17,412 nt of DNA, taken from assembly GCA_005885565.1 (NCBI GenBank), contig VAXK01000077.1:1-17412 (forward strand), written 5' to 3'. Of this stretch, positions 1 to 9,673 are shown one piece after another. The notes under the pieces were generated by a model. That model made no database searches. It was given only the letters and a program-made list of their open reading frames with translations, and had not been told where the DNA came from. Position numbers and translations under genes: made by a program. Every line of letters begins with the position of its first letter. The stretch's first letter is position 1. The DNA comes from Actinomycetota bacterium. GTDB lineage: Bacteria > Actinomycetota > Thermoleophilia > Gaiellales > Gaiellaceae.

Positions 1-15
1 ATTGATGTCGATCAA
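1..15 (-). CDS. rpoC: RNA polymerase beta' subunit, first five codons (partial)
   Basis: Only the extreme N-terminus is in the window. On the minus strand a TTG at 15-13 opens M-I-D-I-N, which resembles the usual actinobacterial RpoC N-terminus (M-[IVL]-D-[IV]-N). A purine-rich Shine-Dalgarno (GAAAGAAGG, 26-34) lies 10 nt upstream. It follows the rpoB stop by 37 nt, the expected rpoB-rpoC order and spacing. The rest of the protein lies beyond the left edge. The assignment rests on position, the five residues and the SD. It starts with TTG, as rpoB does here. Confidence 0.8.
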
Positions 16-52
16 GTGCTATTCGCCTTCTTTCTTCGTGGTCGTCGGTTCG

Positions 53-3706
<3,654 letters not shown>

Positions 3707-3954
3707 GTAGAACAGCCTCCCTTACTGGCTATGAGGTGGCGGGCGAAGCAGAGATAAGAAAGAGGTGGAGCGAGAGCGTGCGAGGATGAAGACGACGTCC
3801 GGACGTCGGCGCAACCCTCCACGATAGCGGAGGCGTCCCTCCAGCCGCAAACGTGCGGCGAGGGACCCGCTGGGCCAACTCAGGGAGGGTACCAGAGGGA
3901 GGGGCCCAGGCACTGCACCGCAACTGCGATGCCGCGCCCGGGCCCGATGTGGCT
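3707..3954 (-). promoter_or_regulatory. rpoB 5' leader / possible rpoB promoter region
   Basis: These 248 nt between the secreted-protein gene and rpoB hold no convincing gene. On the minus strand I see a bulged hairpin (3835-3866, stem GTCCCT/AGGGAC plus GCCGC/GCGGC) with no following T-run, and a perfect 16-bp palindrome CGACGTCCGGACGTCG (3793-3808). A weak sigma70-like pair is TTGCGG (3845-3850) and TATCGT (3821-3826) with an 18-nt spacer. If that promoter is real, the palindrome lies just downstream of its start. This would fit an extra rpoB promoter compensating for termination after rplL, but the promoter match is poor. Confidence 0.3.
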
Positions 3955-4491
3955 CTACTTGTGCTTGTTGCCGTGCTCGCCGGAGTCGCCGGCGTCGCCG
4001 TGCTTGGGCGCTGCGGGCTTCGCGTCCTCGGCCTTCTTGGGCTTGGCCGTGCGCGCCTCGACGTGGTTCGCCGTGTACGTCCCGTTGCAGACCTTGCCGT
4101 TCACGGAGACGTCGTCGCCGGCGTTCGGGCCCGCGAACGTGCCGCGGCCCTGCCATTCGACCTTCGTGTCCGAGTCGGCGGCGACGGTGACCGAGGTTCC
4201 GGTGGCCGTCTTGGCCTCCTTGTTCCCCTTCGTGACGTTGACCACGAGCGAGGTGCCGGAGACCGAAGCCACCGTGCCCCTGAGCTCGAACCGCCGGCAG
4301 CCGTTGGGGAGCGGCGGCGGGGTGGGGTTCGTGGTCGTCGTCCCGGTCGTCGTCGTCCCGGTCGTGGTCGTCGCGACCGTGGTCGTCGTGCCGGTCGTGG
4401 TGCCGGTGTCGCTGCGGCCGGTGGCAGTCAGGCCGAACGCGGCGGCGGCCCCGGCCACGGCCAACGCGAGAAAGAACGCCTTCATCTTCAT
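3955..4491 (-). CDS. Secreted Thr-rich protein with a small beta-rich (DUF5666/OB-like) domain
   Basis: A 178-residue exported protein of unknown function. The ATG at 4491 is favoured over the in-frame ATG at 4485 because GGAGG lies 10 nt upstream. Residues 1-24 form a Sec signal peptide (MKMK, then an Ala/Leu/Phe core). Residues about 28-54 are a Thr/Gly low-complexity linker of TTTTG-like units, followed by a Pro-rich hinge. Residues 64-147 look like a small all-beta domain (FELRGTVASVSGTSLVVNV, then D-x-K-V-E-W) with two cysteines, C65 and C135. It resembles DUF5666/OB-type secreted domains, judged by eye. The C-terminal 30 residues are a Lys/Ala/His-rich tail. The oddity is its place between rplL and rpoB, directly behind a terminator-like hairpin, where no secreted protein is expected. 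Its role is unknown and the domain name is tentative. Confidence 0.8.
   Translation of the reverse strand: MKMKAFFLALAVAGAAAAFGLTATGRSDTGTTTGTTTTVATTTTGTTTTGTTTTNPTPPPLPNGCRRFELRGTVASVSGTSLVVNVTKGNKEAKTATGTSVTVAADSDTKVEWQGRGTFAGPNAGDDVSVNGKVCNGTYTANHVEARTAKPKKAEDAKPAAPKHGDAGDSGEHGNKHK
4330..4404 (-). repeat. Degenerate tandem repeat encoding the Thr/Gly linker
   Basis: The plus strand shows degenerate copies of GTCGTCGTCCCG, about 12 bp each. Read on the minus strand they encode TTTTG-type units in residues 30-54 of the secreted protein. Such tracts can change length by slippage and are prone to assembly error. Confidence 0.65.
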
Positions 4492-4546
4492 TTGGTCGGT
4501 GCCTCCAGAGCGAATGCGTTGAATCGCTGTATCGGCAAGAAAGACG

Positions 4547-4580
4547 CCGGGGGCGCGACAAACCTTTGCCGCGCCCCCGG
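4547..4580 (-). terminator. Hairpin after rplL: likely partial terminator / attenuator
   Basis: A perfect 11-bp GC stem, CCGGGGGCGCG with CGCGCCCCCGG, and a 12-nt loop (4558-4569). On the minus strand it starts 25 nt after the rplL stop and is followed by CGTCTTTCTT, a moderately T-rich tail. No T-run follows on the plus strand. In E. coli a leaky terminator in the rplL-rpoB gap keeps L12 output above that of RNA polymerase; the position and form here suggest the same job. That it is leaky is inference, since rpoB must still be expressed from this operon or from its own promoter. Confidence 0.7.
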
Positions 4581-4605
4581 AAAACCACCCAAAAGGGTGA
4601 CCGGC

Positions 4606-4986
4606 CTACTTGATCTCGACGGTCGCGCCGGCCTCTTCGAGCTGGCCCTTGACCGTGTCGGCCTCCTCCTGGTTCACGCCTTCCTTGACGGCGCTCGGAG
4701 CGGAGTCGACGAGGTCCTTGGCCTCCTTGAGGCCGAGGCCCGTGACGGCGCGGACGACCTTGATCACCTGGATCTTCTGGCCACCTGCGTTGGTCAGCAT
4801 CACGTCGAAGGAGGTCTTCTCCTCCGCCGCTGCCTCGCCGCCGCCGGCGGCCCCGCCGGCCGCAGCGACCGCGACCGGAGCGGCGGCGGTGATGCCCCAC
4901 TCCTCCTCGATCTTGTTCTTCAGCTCGACCAGCTCGAGGACGGTCATGCTCCCGAGCTGCTCGAAGACGGTGTCAACAGCTGCCAT
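4606..4986 (-). CDS. rplL: 50S ribosomal protein bL12 (L7/L12)
   Basis: A 126-residue stalk protein, normal length, that recruits translational GTPases to the ribosome. The N-terminal dimerisation helices (residues 1-32, VDTVFEQLGSMTVLELVELK) are followed by an Ala/Gly hinge (about 33-54). The C-terminal domain (55-126) has the conserved KIQVIKVVRAVTGLGLKEAKDLV helix that contacts elongation factors. The start ATG at 4986 overlaps the rplJ stop by one base (TAATG), and GGAGGAG lies about 8 nt upstream, inside the rplJ tail. This coupling is typical of L10-L12 pairs, so the frameshift in rplJ could also disturb coupling. It is followed by a terminator-like hairpin. Confidence 0.98.
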   Translation of the reverse strand: MAAVDTVFEQLGSMTVLELVELKNKIEEEWGITAAAPVAVAAAGGAAGGGEAAAEEKTSFDVMLTNAGGQKIQVIKVVRAVTGLGLKEAKDLVDSAPSAVKEGVNQEEADTVKGQLEEAGATVEIK

Positions 4987-5572
4987 TACTCGCTCTCCTC
5001 CTGGGATTCGGCGGTCTCGGACACCTCGGCGTCCGACACCAGTTCGGGTTCGGGTGCGGGCTCGGCCTGCGCGGGTTCCGCAGACGCTCCGCCCTGCGAC
5101 TCGAGCTGCTCGATGCGCGCATCGATCAGCCCGTACAGGTTCTGCAACGGCGCGTTGATCAGGCCGGCGATCGCGTTCAGCGGTGCGATCACGGCGCCGA
5201 TCACCTGGCCGCGCAGGATCTCGAGCGGCGGGAGCTTCGCGAGCTCCTCGACGTCGGAGCCGGAAATGACCCGGGCCTGTCGGCCAGCGTCTTCGCGACG
5301 GCGACCGGGTCGCCGCCGCTCTCGAGGAAGGCGATCGCCGTCGGCCCCTCGAGCAGCGCGAGCAGCGCGTCCGCCCCGGCGGCCTCGGCCGCGCGGCGGG
5401 TGAGGGTGTTCTTCACGACCGAGAACCGTGCCCCCTGCTCGATCAACTTCCCGCGCAGGGCGTCGATCTGGGGCATGGTCAGGCCGCGGTAGTCCGCGAC
5501 GATCATCGTGTCCGCGCTGCGGAGCTTCTCCGTCAACTCGGCGACGACGCGTTCCTTGTCCTCTTTCTGCAT
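4986..5572 (-). pseudogene. rplJ: 50S ribosomal protein uL10, broken by an out-of-frame deletion
   Basis: L10 anchors the L12 dimers to 23S rRNA. The ATG at 5572 (MQKEDKERVVAELTEKL) has AGGAGG 4 nt upstream, and is preferred over an in-frame ATG at 5602 that lies inside the leader hairpin. Residues 1-98 are clear L10 (VADYRGLTMPQIDALR, VVKNTLTRRAAEAAG, GPTAIAFLESGGDPVAVAKTLAD). The frame is then lost near 5276-5279 and runs 25 nonsense residues to a stop at 5201. L10-like sequence resumes in another frame from 5276 (ARVISGSDVEELAKLPP, then GAVIAPLNAIAGLINAPLQNL, then an acidic Pro/Glu tail) and ends at 4986. Compared with Streptomyces-type L10, about 16 residues of the I-K-G-G-x-L-x-G strand are also missing, so the lesion looks like a 3n+1 nt deletion (about 49 nt), not a single-base slip. 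Either an assembly error or a genuine mutation is possible. Confidence 0.85.
5274..5281 (-). other. Frame break in rplJ
   Basis: Here the upstream L10 frame (codons ending GCC GAC at 5279) meets the downstream L10 frame (GCC CGG GTC ATT from 5276) with only two bases between them. The junction has no canonical slippery heptamer. The conserved strand normally found at this point is absent. Confidence 0.8.
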
Positions 5573-5711
5573 CTCACCTCCTCTTACGTCATGAGCCCGC
5601 ACACGGCGGGCTCATGGAAAAGAGAAAGGCACTTCCCAGGAGGCCGCCTCGACTGGGCTTCTGCTCCCACGCACTCGAGAGCTGCCAGTTGTCTGTGGCG
5701 ACGGGCTGTTC
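5573..5711 (-). promoter_or_regulatory. rplJ 5' leader (L10-leader-like), with 10-bp hairpin at the SD
   Basis: The 139-nt gap between rplA and rplJ is where bacteria carry the L10 leader, an mRNA structure bound by the L10-L12 complex for feedback control. A perfect 10-bp hairpin, ATGAGCCCGC with GCGGGCTCAT and a 5-nt loop (5591-5615), ends only 8 nt before the AGGAGG of rplJ. Upstream, CAGACAACTGGCAG could form part of the L10-binding fold. No T-run follows the hairpin, so control of initiation is more likely than termination. The call rests on position and the hairpin; the kink-turn was not modelled. Confidence 0.55.
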
Positions 5712-6458
5712 CTAGGCCGTAGCTTCCACGGCCTCCTGCTGTGCACCATCAAGCTCGTCCACGATCCCCCTGGTCCGCGTAGGATCGATGTGGATCCCGG
5801 GGCCCATCGTGGAGGTGAGTGTGATCTTCTTGATGTACCGGCCCTTCGCGGCGGCGGGCTTCGCGCGCACGATCTCCTCGATCAGCGCCGCGTAGTTCTC
5901 CACGAGCGCGCGCTCGTCGAAGGACTTCTTGCCGATCGCGATGTGGACGTTCGCGCCGCGGTCGGTGCGGTACTCGAGCTTGCCGGCCTTCGCCTCCTTG
6001 ACGGCCTTCGCCACGTCGAACGTGACGGTGCCCGTCTTCGGGTTCGGCATCAGGCCACGGGGACCGAGCACGCGGCCGAGGCGGCCCACGTTGCCCATCT
6101 GGTCCGGCGTCGCGATCGCGACGTCGAAGTCGGTGAAGCCTACCTCGATCCGCTTCGCGAGATCGGCGGAGCCGACGATGTCCGCGCCGGCCTCTTCGGC
6201 CTCGCGCGCCTTGTCGCCCTCGGCGAAGACGGCGACGCGCTGGTCGCGGCCGGTGCCGTTCGGGAGCATCATCGTCCCGCGCAGCTGCTCGTCCGCGTGG
6301 CGGACGTTCAGGCCGAGGCTCATGTGCACCTCGACGGTCTCGTCGAACTTCGCGGCCGGTGCCTCCTTGAGCATGCGGACGGCCTCGACGGGCGAGTACG
6401 TCTGCTCGCGGTCGACCGCGCCGCGGGCCTGGCGGTAGCGCTTCCCGTGCGTCGCCAT
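5712..6458 (-). CDS. rplA: 50S ribosomal protein uL1
   Basis: A 248-residue L1 stalk protein that binds 23S rRNA and helps release E-site tRNA; its own mRNA is a common autoregulatory target in the family. It opens MATHGKRYRQAR and carries the family signature in the middle (MGNVGRLGRVLGPRGLMPNP, K-T-G-T-V). It also has the FDETVEVHMSLGLNVRHADEQLRG rRNA-binding segment and the closing KKITLTSTMGPGIHIDP. The length is slightly above the usual 230-235, from a C-terminal extension ending EAVEATA. The ATG at 6458 overlaps the rplK stop by one base (TAATG), which argues for translational coupling. Its stop is followed by the rplJ leader. Confidence 0.98.
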   Translation of the reverse strand: MATHGKRYRQARGAVDREQTYSPVEAVRMLKEAPAAKFDETVEVHMSLGLNVRHADEQLRGTMMLPNGTGRDQRVAVFAEGDKAREAEEAGADIVGSADLAKRIEVGFTDFDVAIATPDQMGNVGRLGRVLGPRGLMPNPKTGTVTFDVAKAVKEAKAGKLEYRTDRGANVHIAIGKKSFDERALVENYAALIEEIVRAKPAAAKGRYIKKITLTSTMGPGIHIDPTRTRGIVDELDGAQQEAVEATA

Positions 6459-6883
6459 TACTTCTCCACCTCGACGCCCATGCTCCGCGCTGTTCCGGCG
6501 ATCACGAGCATTGCCTGCTCGACGTCGCGCGCGTTCAGATCCTGCATCTTCGTCTCGGCGATCGACTGGAGCTGCGCGCGGCTCAGACGTCCGACCTTGT
6601 TCCGGTTCGGCTCCGACGAGCCCTTGTCGAGCCGCAGCGCCTCCTTGATCAGGACGGCGGCGGGCGGCGTCTTCGTGATGAAGTCGAAGCTCCGGTCTTC
6701 GTAGACCGTGATCTCGACCGGGATGATGCGGCCGTTCTCCTGCGCCGTCTGCGCGTTGAACGCCTTGCAGAACTCCATGATGTTCACGCCGTGCTGGCCG
6801 AGCGCAGGACCGACCGGCGGCGCCGGGTTCGCCTGCCCGCCGGGGATCTGGAGCTTGATCAGCGTGAGGATCTTCTTGGCCAT
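6458..6883 (-). CDS. rplK: 50S ribosomal protein uL11
   Basis: A 141-residue protein of the GTPase-associated centre, standard length, also needed for RelA-type stringent signalling and thiostrepton binding in the family. Residues 1-70 form the N-terminal domain with LIKLQIPGGQANPAPPVGPA and LGQHGVNIMEFCKAFN, including the proline-rich face that thiostrepton contacts. The C-terminal rRNA-binding domain contains TPPAAVLIKEA and ends MVIAGTARSMGVEVEK-like (here MLVIAGTARSMGVEVEK). The ATG at 6883 overlaps the nusG stop (ATGA). No strong SD is visible, consistent with coupling to nusG. Confidence 0.98.
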   Translation of the reverse strand: MAKKILTLIKLQIPGGQANPAPPVGPALGQHGVNIMEFCKAFNAQTAQENGRIIPVEITVYEDRSFDFITKTPPAAVLIKEALRLDKGSSEPNRNKVGRLSRAQLQSIAETKMQDLNARDVEQAMLVIAGTARSMGVEVEK

Positions 6884-7413
6884 CAGTCGATCTTCTTCAC
6901 CTGGTCGAAGCCGAGCTCTACCGGCACTTGGCGCTCGAAGATGTCCACGAGCACCTTCAGCTTCTGCTGGTCGCCGTTCACGTCGACGATCTCGCCGTCG
7001 AAGTCGGAGAGCGGGCCGGAGGTTACCTTCACCGACTCGCCGAGCGTGAACTGCACCTGCGTGCGCGGCCGATCGCCGACGGCCGTGCCGGTATGGAGGA
7101 TGCGGTCGACCTCGGTCTGCGCTAGCGGCACCGGCTTGGCGCCGGCACCGACGAAGCCCGTCACGCCGGGTGTGTTCTTCACCACCGACCAGGCGTCGTC
7201 GTTCAGGTCCATGTTCACGAGCACGTAGCCGGGCAGGACGCGCTTCTCGGCCTGCACCTTCTGGCCGTCCTTCGTCTCGATCACCTGCTCGGTCGGGACG
7301 ACGACGCGGCGGAACCGCGGCGCCTGGTTCATCGAGACGATCCGGTGCTCGAGGTTGGCCTTCACCTTGTTCTCGTGCCCGGAGTAGGTGTTGATGACGT
7401 ACCAGCGGAACAT
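6883..7413 (-). CDS. nusG: Transcription termination/antitermination protein NusG
   Basis: A 176-residue NusG that binds RNA polymerase and links it to Rho or ribosomes. The ATG at 7413 (MFRWYVINTYSGHENKVK) is chosen over a longer in-frame ORF to 7554, because the extra N-terminal stretch is antisense-like and would overlap secE. The NGN domain covers residues about 1-115 (WYVINTYSGHENKV, PTEQV, LPGYVLVNM, NTPGVTGFVG). The KOW domain covers about 125-176 (FTLGESVKVTSGPLSDFDGE, VNGDQQKLKVLV, then the ending VELGFDQVKKID). It lacks the long acidic N-terminal extension found in Streptomyces NusG. It starts 8 nt after secE. Confidence 0.97.
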   Translation of the reverse strand: MFRWYVINTYSGHENKVKANLEHRIVSMNQAPRFRRVVVPTEQVIETKDGQKVQAEKRVLPGYVLVNMDLNDDAWSVVKNTPGVTGFVGAGAKPVPLAQTEVDRILHTGTAVGDRPRTQVQFTLGESVKVTSGPLSDFDGEIVDVNGDQQKLKVLVDIFERQVPVELGFDQVKKID

Positions 7414-7421
7414 CGGCGCCC

Positions 7422-7766
7422 TTACTGCCCCAGGAAGACGTTCTGGACCACGCGCTTCCAGATGAGGTCGTTCGCGTACAGGTAGACCCCGACGATGAGG
7501 CAGGCGATGAGGACGACTGCGGTGCCCTGGATCACCTGCGACTGGTTGGGCCACTCGACCTTCTTCAGCTCGCCCCAGGACTCGGCGACGAACCGGCGCG
7601 CGCCGCCGCCCGGCGTGCGCCGCTGGCCGCCCTGGCTCTTCGGCGCCTGCGCCGCCGGCCGAACCTGAGCCTGGCGGGCGCGCGCGCGTGCGACCATCTT
7701 CGAGTCGCCGGTCGTCTGCTGCTGGGCTCGCCGCGCTCGGCGCTGCTGTCGCGTCTGCTTGGCCAT
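7422..7766 (-). CDS. secE: Preprotein translocase subunit SecE
   Basis: A 114-residue SecE with one C-terminal membrane helix, part of the SecYEG channel. The ATG at 7766 gives MAKQTRQQRRARRAQQQ and overlaps the rpmG stop (ATGA). Residues 1-60 are a long basic Gln/Arg/Ala-rich cytoplasmic extension of low complexity, which explains why it is longer than the 60-80 residues of minimal SecE. The conserved core follows: RFVAESWGELKKVEWPNQSQ, the amphipathic helix and SecY contact. The membrane helix GTAVVLIACLIVGVYLYAND comes next, with a short tail ending VFLGQ. In many Actinomycetota a tRNA-Trp precedes secE; here there is no room for one. Confidence 0.96.
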   Translation of the reverse strand: MAKQTRQQRRARRAQQQTTGDSKMVARARARQAQVRPAAQAPKSQGGQRRTPGGGARRFVAESWGELKKVEWPNQSQVIQGTAVVLIACLIVGVYLYANDLIWKRVVQNVFLGQ

Positions 7767-7927
7767 CAGCGGGTCTCCCGGTGCAGGGTGTGCCGTCCGC
7801 ACCAGCGGCAGTACTTGCGGAACTCGACCCGGTCGGGGGAGTTCCGCTTCGACTTCTGCGTCTGGTAGTTGCGGCGCTTGCAGTCGGTGCAAGCGAGGGT
7901 GATCGCGACTCGTACTCCGGTGGCCAT
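7766..7927 (-). CDS. rpmG: 50S ribosomal protein bL33
   Basis: A 53-residue L33. The ATG at 7927 (MATGVRVAITLACTDCKRRN) is chosen because the longer in-frame ORF to 7990 runs into the tRNA. It keeps both cysteine pairs, C-T-D-C near residue 13 and C-R-W-C near residue 41. This is therefore the zinc-binding form (C+), the version replaced under zinc limitation in species that also have a C- paralogue. A purine-rich GGAAAGAAAGAG precedes the start. It is the first protein gene after tRNA-Met. Confidence 0.96.
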   Translation of the reverse strand: MATGVRVAITLACTDCKRRNYQTQKSKRNSPDRVEFRKYCRWCGRHTLHRETR

Positions 7928-7966
7928 CTCTTTCTTTCCGTTCCTAGTCTTGCAGGCGTAGCGAGA

Positions 7967-8039
7967 TAGCGGCGGGTGGATTCGAACCACCGACCTGCGG
8001 GTTATGAGTCCGCCGCTCTAACCGCTGAGCTACGCCGCC
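7967..8039 (-). tRNA. tRNA-Met (anticodon CAU)
   Basis: A 73-nt cloverleaf on the minus strand without encoded CCA. Acceptor GGCGGCG pairs with CGCCGCT (the end pair is G-U), and the discriminator base is A. The D arm is GCTC/GAGC, the anticodon loop CTCATAA, and the T arm GGTGG-TTCGAAT-CCACC. Synteny with rpmG matches the elongator tRNA-Met of other Actinomycetota. CAU could also be tRNA-Ile2 before lysidine modification, which is less likely here. The anticodon stem GCGGA/CCCGC leaves an A31-C39 mismatch next to the loop, where U39 is usual. Confidence 0.93.
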
Positions 8040-8051
8040 GAAGGCCGGGTG

Positions 8052-8080
8052 AGTGTAGCAACGGCCCGCCGCATCCTTCG
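8052..8080 (-). promoter_or_regulatory. Candidate promoter for tRNA-Met / ribosomal operon
   Basis: On the minus strand an extended -10, TGC-TACACT (hexamer at 8052-8057), lies 12 nt before the mature tRNA 5' end. The -35 region (about 8075-8080, CGAAGG) is poor. This is the only plausible promoter seen ahead of the whole rightward end of the operon. Confidence 0.45.
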
Positions 8081-8132
8081 AAGCCCGAGCGCCGTTGTGC
8101 CCATTAGTGATCTCGGACGAGGAGGATGCGCT

Positions 8133-9626
8133 GTGAGCGCCGCAACGGCAACGGGTGAGCTGGGGGCGACCGGGAGAGCCGTCAAGACGAACATCCCGAA
8201 GCGACTCGACCGGCTGCCGTGGAGCCGCTGGCACTGGCTGGTCGTCATCGGCCTCGGGATCACGTGGATCCTCGACGGTTTCGAGGTCACGCTCGTCGGC
8301 TCCATCGCGAGCGCGCTCACCGACAAGCACACGCTCGCGCTGACGACGCACCAGGCGTCGTCGGCGGGAACCTTCTACCTCGCCGGCGCCGTCGCGGGTG
8401 CGCTCTTCTTCGGGTACCTGACCGACCGCGTCGGCCGGAAGAAGCTCTTCATGGTCACGCTCGGCGTGTACCTCCTCTTCACCGTGGCGACCGCGTTCTC
8501 CTGGAACTTCGCGAGCTTCGCCGCCTTCCGCGTCCTCGCGGGCTCGGGCATCGGCGGCGAGTACGCGGCGATCAACTCGGCCATCGACGAGCTCATCCCC
8601 GCGCGCGTGCGCGGGCGTGTGGCGTTGGCGATCAACGGTTCGTGGTGGGTCGGGGCCGCCGGCTCGGCGCTCGCCTCGTACGCACTTCTCAACTGGATGA
8701 GCGCGTCGATCGGGTGGCGGCTCGGGTTCGGGGTCGGCGCGACGCTCGCGCTCTGCATCCTCGCCATCCGTCGCTTCATCCCGGAGAGCCCTCGCTGGCT
8801 GCTCACGCACGGGCGCGCGGACGAGGCCGAGCAGGTCGTGCGGGAGATCGAGGCCGAGGTCGAGAAGACGGCCGGCCCGCTACCGGAGCCGGAGGACGCG
8901 CCGATCGAGGTCGAGCAGCGCGAGCACATCGGCTTCGTCTCGATCGCCAAGTACGTGGTCAAGGAGTACCCGGCGCGCGGCGTGCTCGGGCTGTCGCTCA
9001 TGACCGGCCAGGCGTTCCTCTACAACGCGATCTTCTTCACCTACACGCTCGTCCTCACCGACTTCATGGGCGTCTCGAAGACGAAGGCCGGCCTCTTCCT
9101 GATCCCCTTCGCGGTCGGGAACTTCTTCGGGCCGCTCGTGCTCGGCCCCTTGTTCGACTCGATCGGCCGCAAGGCGATGATCTCGTTCACCTACATCACC
9201 TCGGGCGTGCTGCTGATCATCACCGGGCAGCTCTTCGTCCACCACGTCGTCAGCGCGACGACGATGACGATCTGCTGGTCGGTGATCTTCTTCTTCGCGT
9301 CCGCGGGGGCGAGCGCGGCCTACCTCACCGTCTCCGAGCTCTTCCCGATGGAGGTGCGGGCGATGGCGATCGCGCTCTTCTACTCCGTCGGCACCGGGTT
9401 CGCGATCCTCTCGCCGACCTTGTTCGGCGCGCTGATCGCGACGAAGAGCCGGACGAACGTCGACTACGGCTACCTGCTCGGCGCCGCGCTCATCGTCGGC
9501 GCGGGACTCGTCGCCGTCTTCCTGGCGGTGAACGCCGAGCGGCGCTCGCTCGAGGACATCGCGCGGCCGCTCACGGCGCGGCAGCGTCCGGCGGACACGG
9601 CCGCCGCCCCGGCGCGCGCTCGCTAG
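8133..9626 (+). CDS. Major facilitator superfamily transporter
   Basis: A 497-residue inner-membrane transporter. The GTG at 8133 is chosen over an in-frame GTG at 8049 because GAGGAGG (8119-8125) lies 7 nt upstream and the longer form would run through the divergent promoter region. About twelve hydrophobic segments are visible. MFS motif A appears in the loop after TM2 (GYLTDRVGRKK, residues 94-104) and degenerately in the second half (GPLFDSIGRKA). D48-G-F-E in TM1 and R-x-x-x-G-x-G-x-G-G-E-Y in TM4 (RVLAGSGIGGEY) recall the metabolite/aromatic-acid proton symporter and SVOP-like families. The central loop (about 240-290) is long and acidic. The substrate cannot be told from sequence. It is divergent from the tRNA operon and ends at a hairpin terminator. 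Confidence 0.92.
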   Translation: MSAATATGELGATGRAVKTNIPKRLDRLPWSRWHWLVVIGLGITWILDGFEVTLVGSIASALTDKHTLALTTHQASSAGTFYLAGAVAGALFFGYLTDRVGRKKLFMVTLGVYLLFTVATAFSWNFASFAAFRVLAGSGIGGEYAAINSAIDELIPARVRGRVALAINGSWWVGAAGSALASYALLNWMSASIGWRLGFGVGATLALCILAIRRFIPESPRWLLTHGRADEAEQVVREIEAEVEKTAGPLPEPEDAPIEVEQREHIGFVSIAKYVVKEYPARGVLGLSLMTGQAFLYNAIFFTYTLVLTDFMGVSKTKAGLFLIPFAVGNFFGPLVLGPLFDSIGRKAMISFTYITSGVLLIITGQLFVHHVVSATTMTICWSVIFFFASAGASAAYLTVSELFPMEVRAMAIALFYSVGTGFAILSPTLFGALIATKSRTNVDYGYLLGAALIVGAGLVAVFLAVNAERRSLEDIARPLTARQRPADTAAAPARAR

Positions 9627-9634
9627 GGGATTCA

Positions 9635-9672
9635 AGGGAGGGAGCGGGCCGCCGCAGCGCCCGCCCCTCCCT
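9635..9672. terminator. Bidirectional hairpin terminator
   Basis: An 8-bp stem AGGGAGGG/CCCTCCCT and a 6-bp GCGGGC/GCCCGC stem, separated by one bulged A, close a 9-nt loop. The hairpin begins 8 nt after the transporter stop. On the minus strand it follows the stop of the small ORF at 9674 directly. T-runs are short on both sides (CTCTTA, CCTTGAA). Confidence 0.65.
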
Positions 9673-9673
9673 C

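Noticed and set aside
5262..5281. Programmed frameshift in rplJ
   Set aside because: No slippery heptamer, and a shift would still leave about 16 conserved residues missing.
7414..7966. tRNA-Trp upstream of secE, as in many Actinomycetota
   Set aside because: rpmG and secE overlap by 4 nt, leaving no room, and no second cloverleaf was seen.
7928..7990. Longer N-terminus for rpmG
   Set aside because: It would overlap the tRNA-Met gene, and L33 proteins begin at the chosen ATG.
8049..8132. Longer N-terminus for the MFS transporter from GTG 8049
   Set aside because: No SD there, while GTG 8133 has GAGGAGG 7 nt upstream; the extra residues cover the divergent promoter region.
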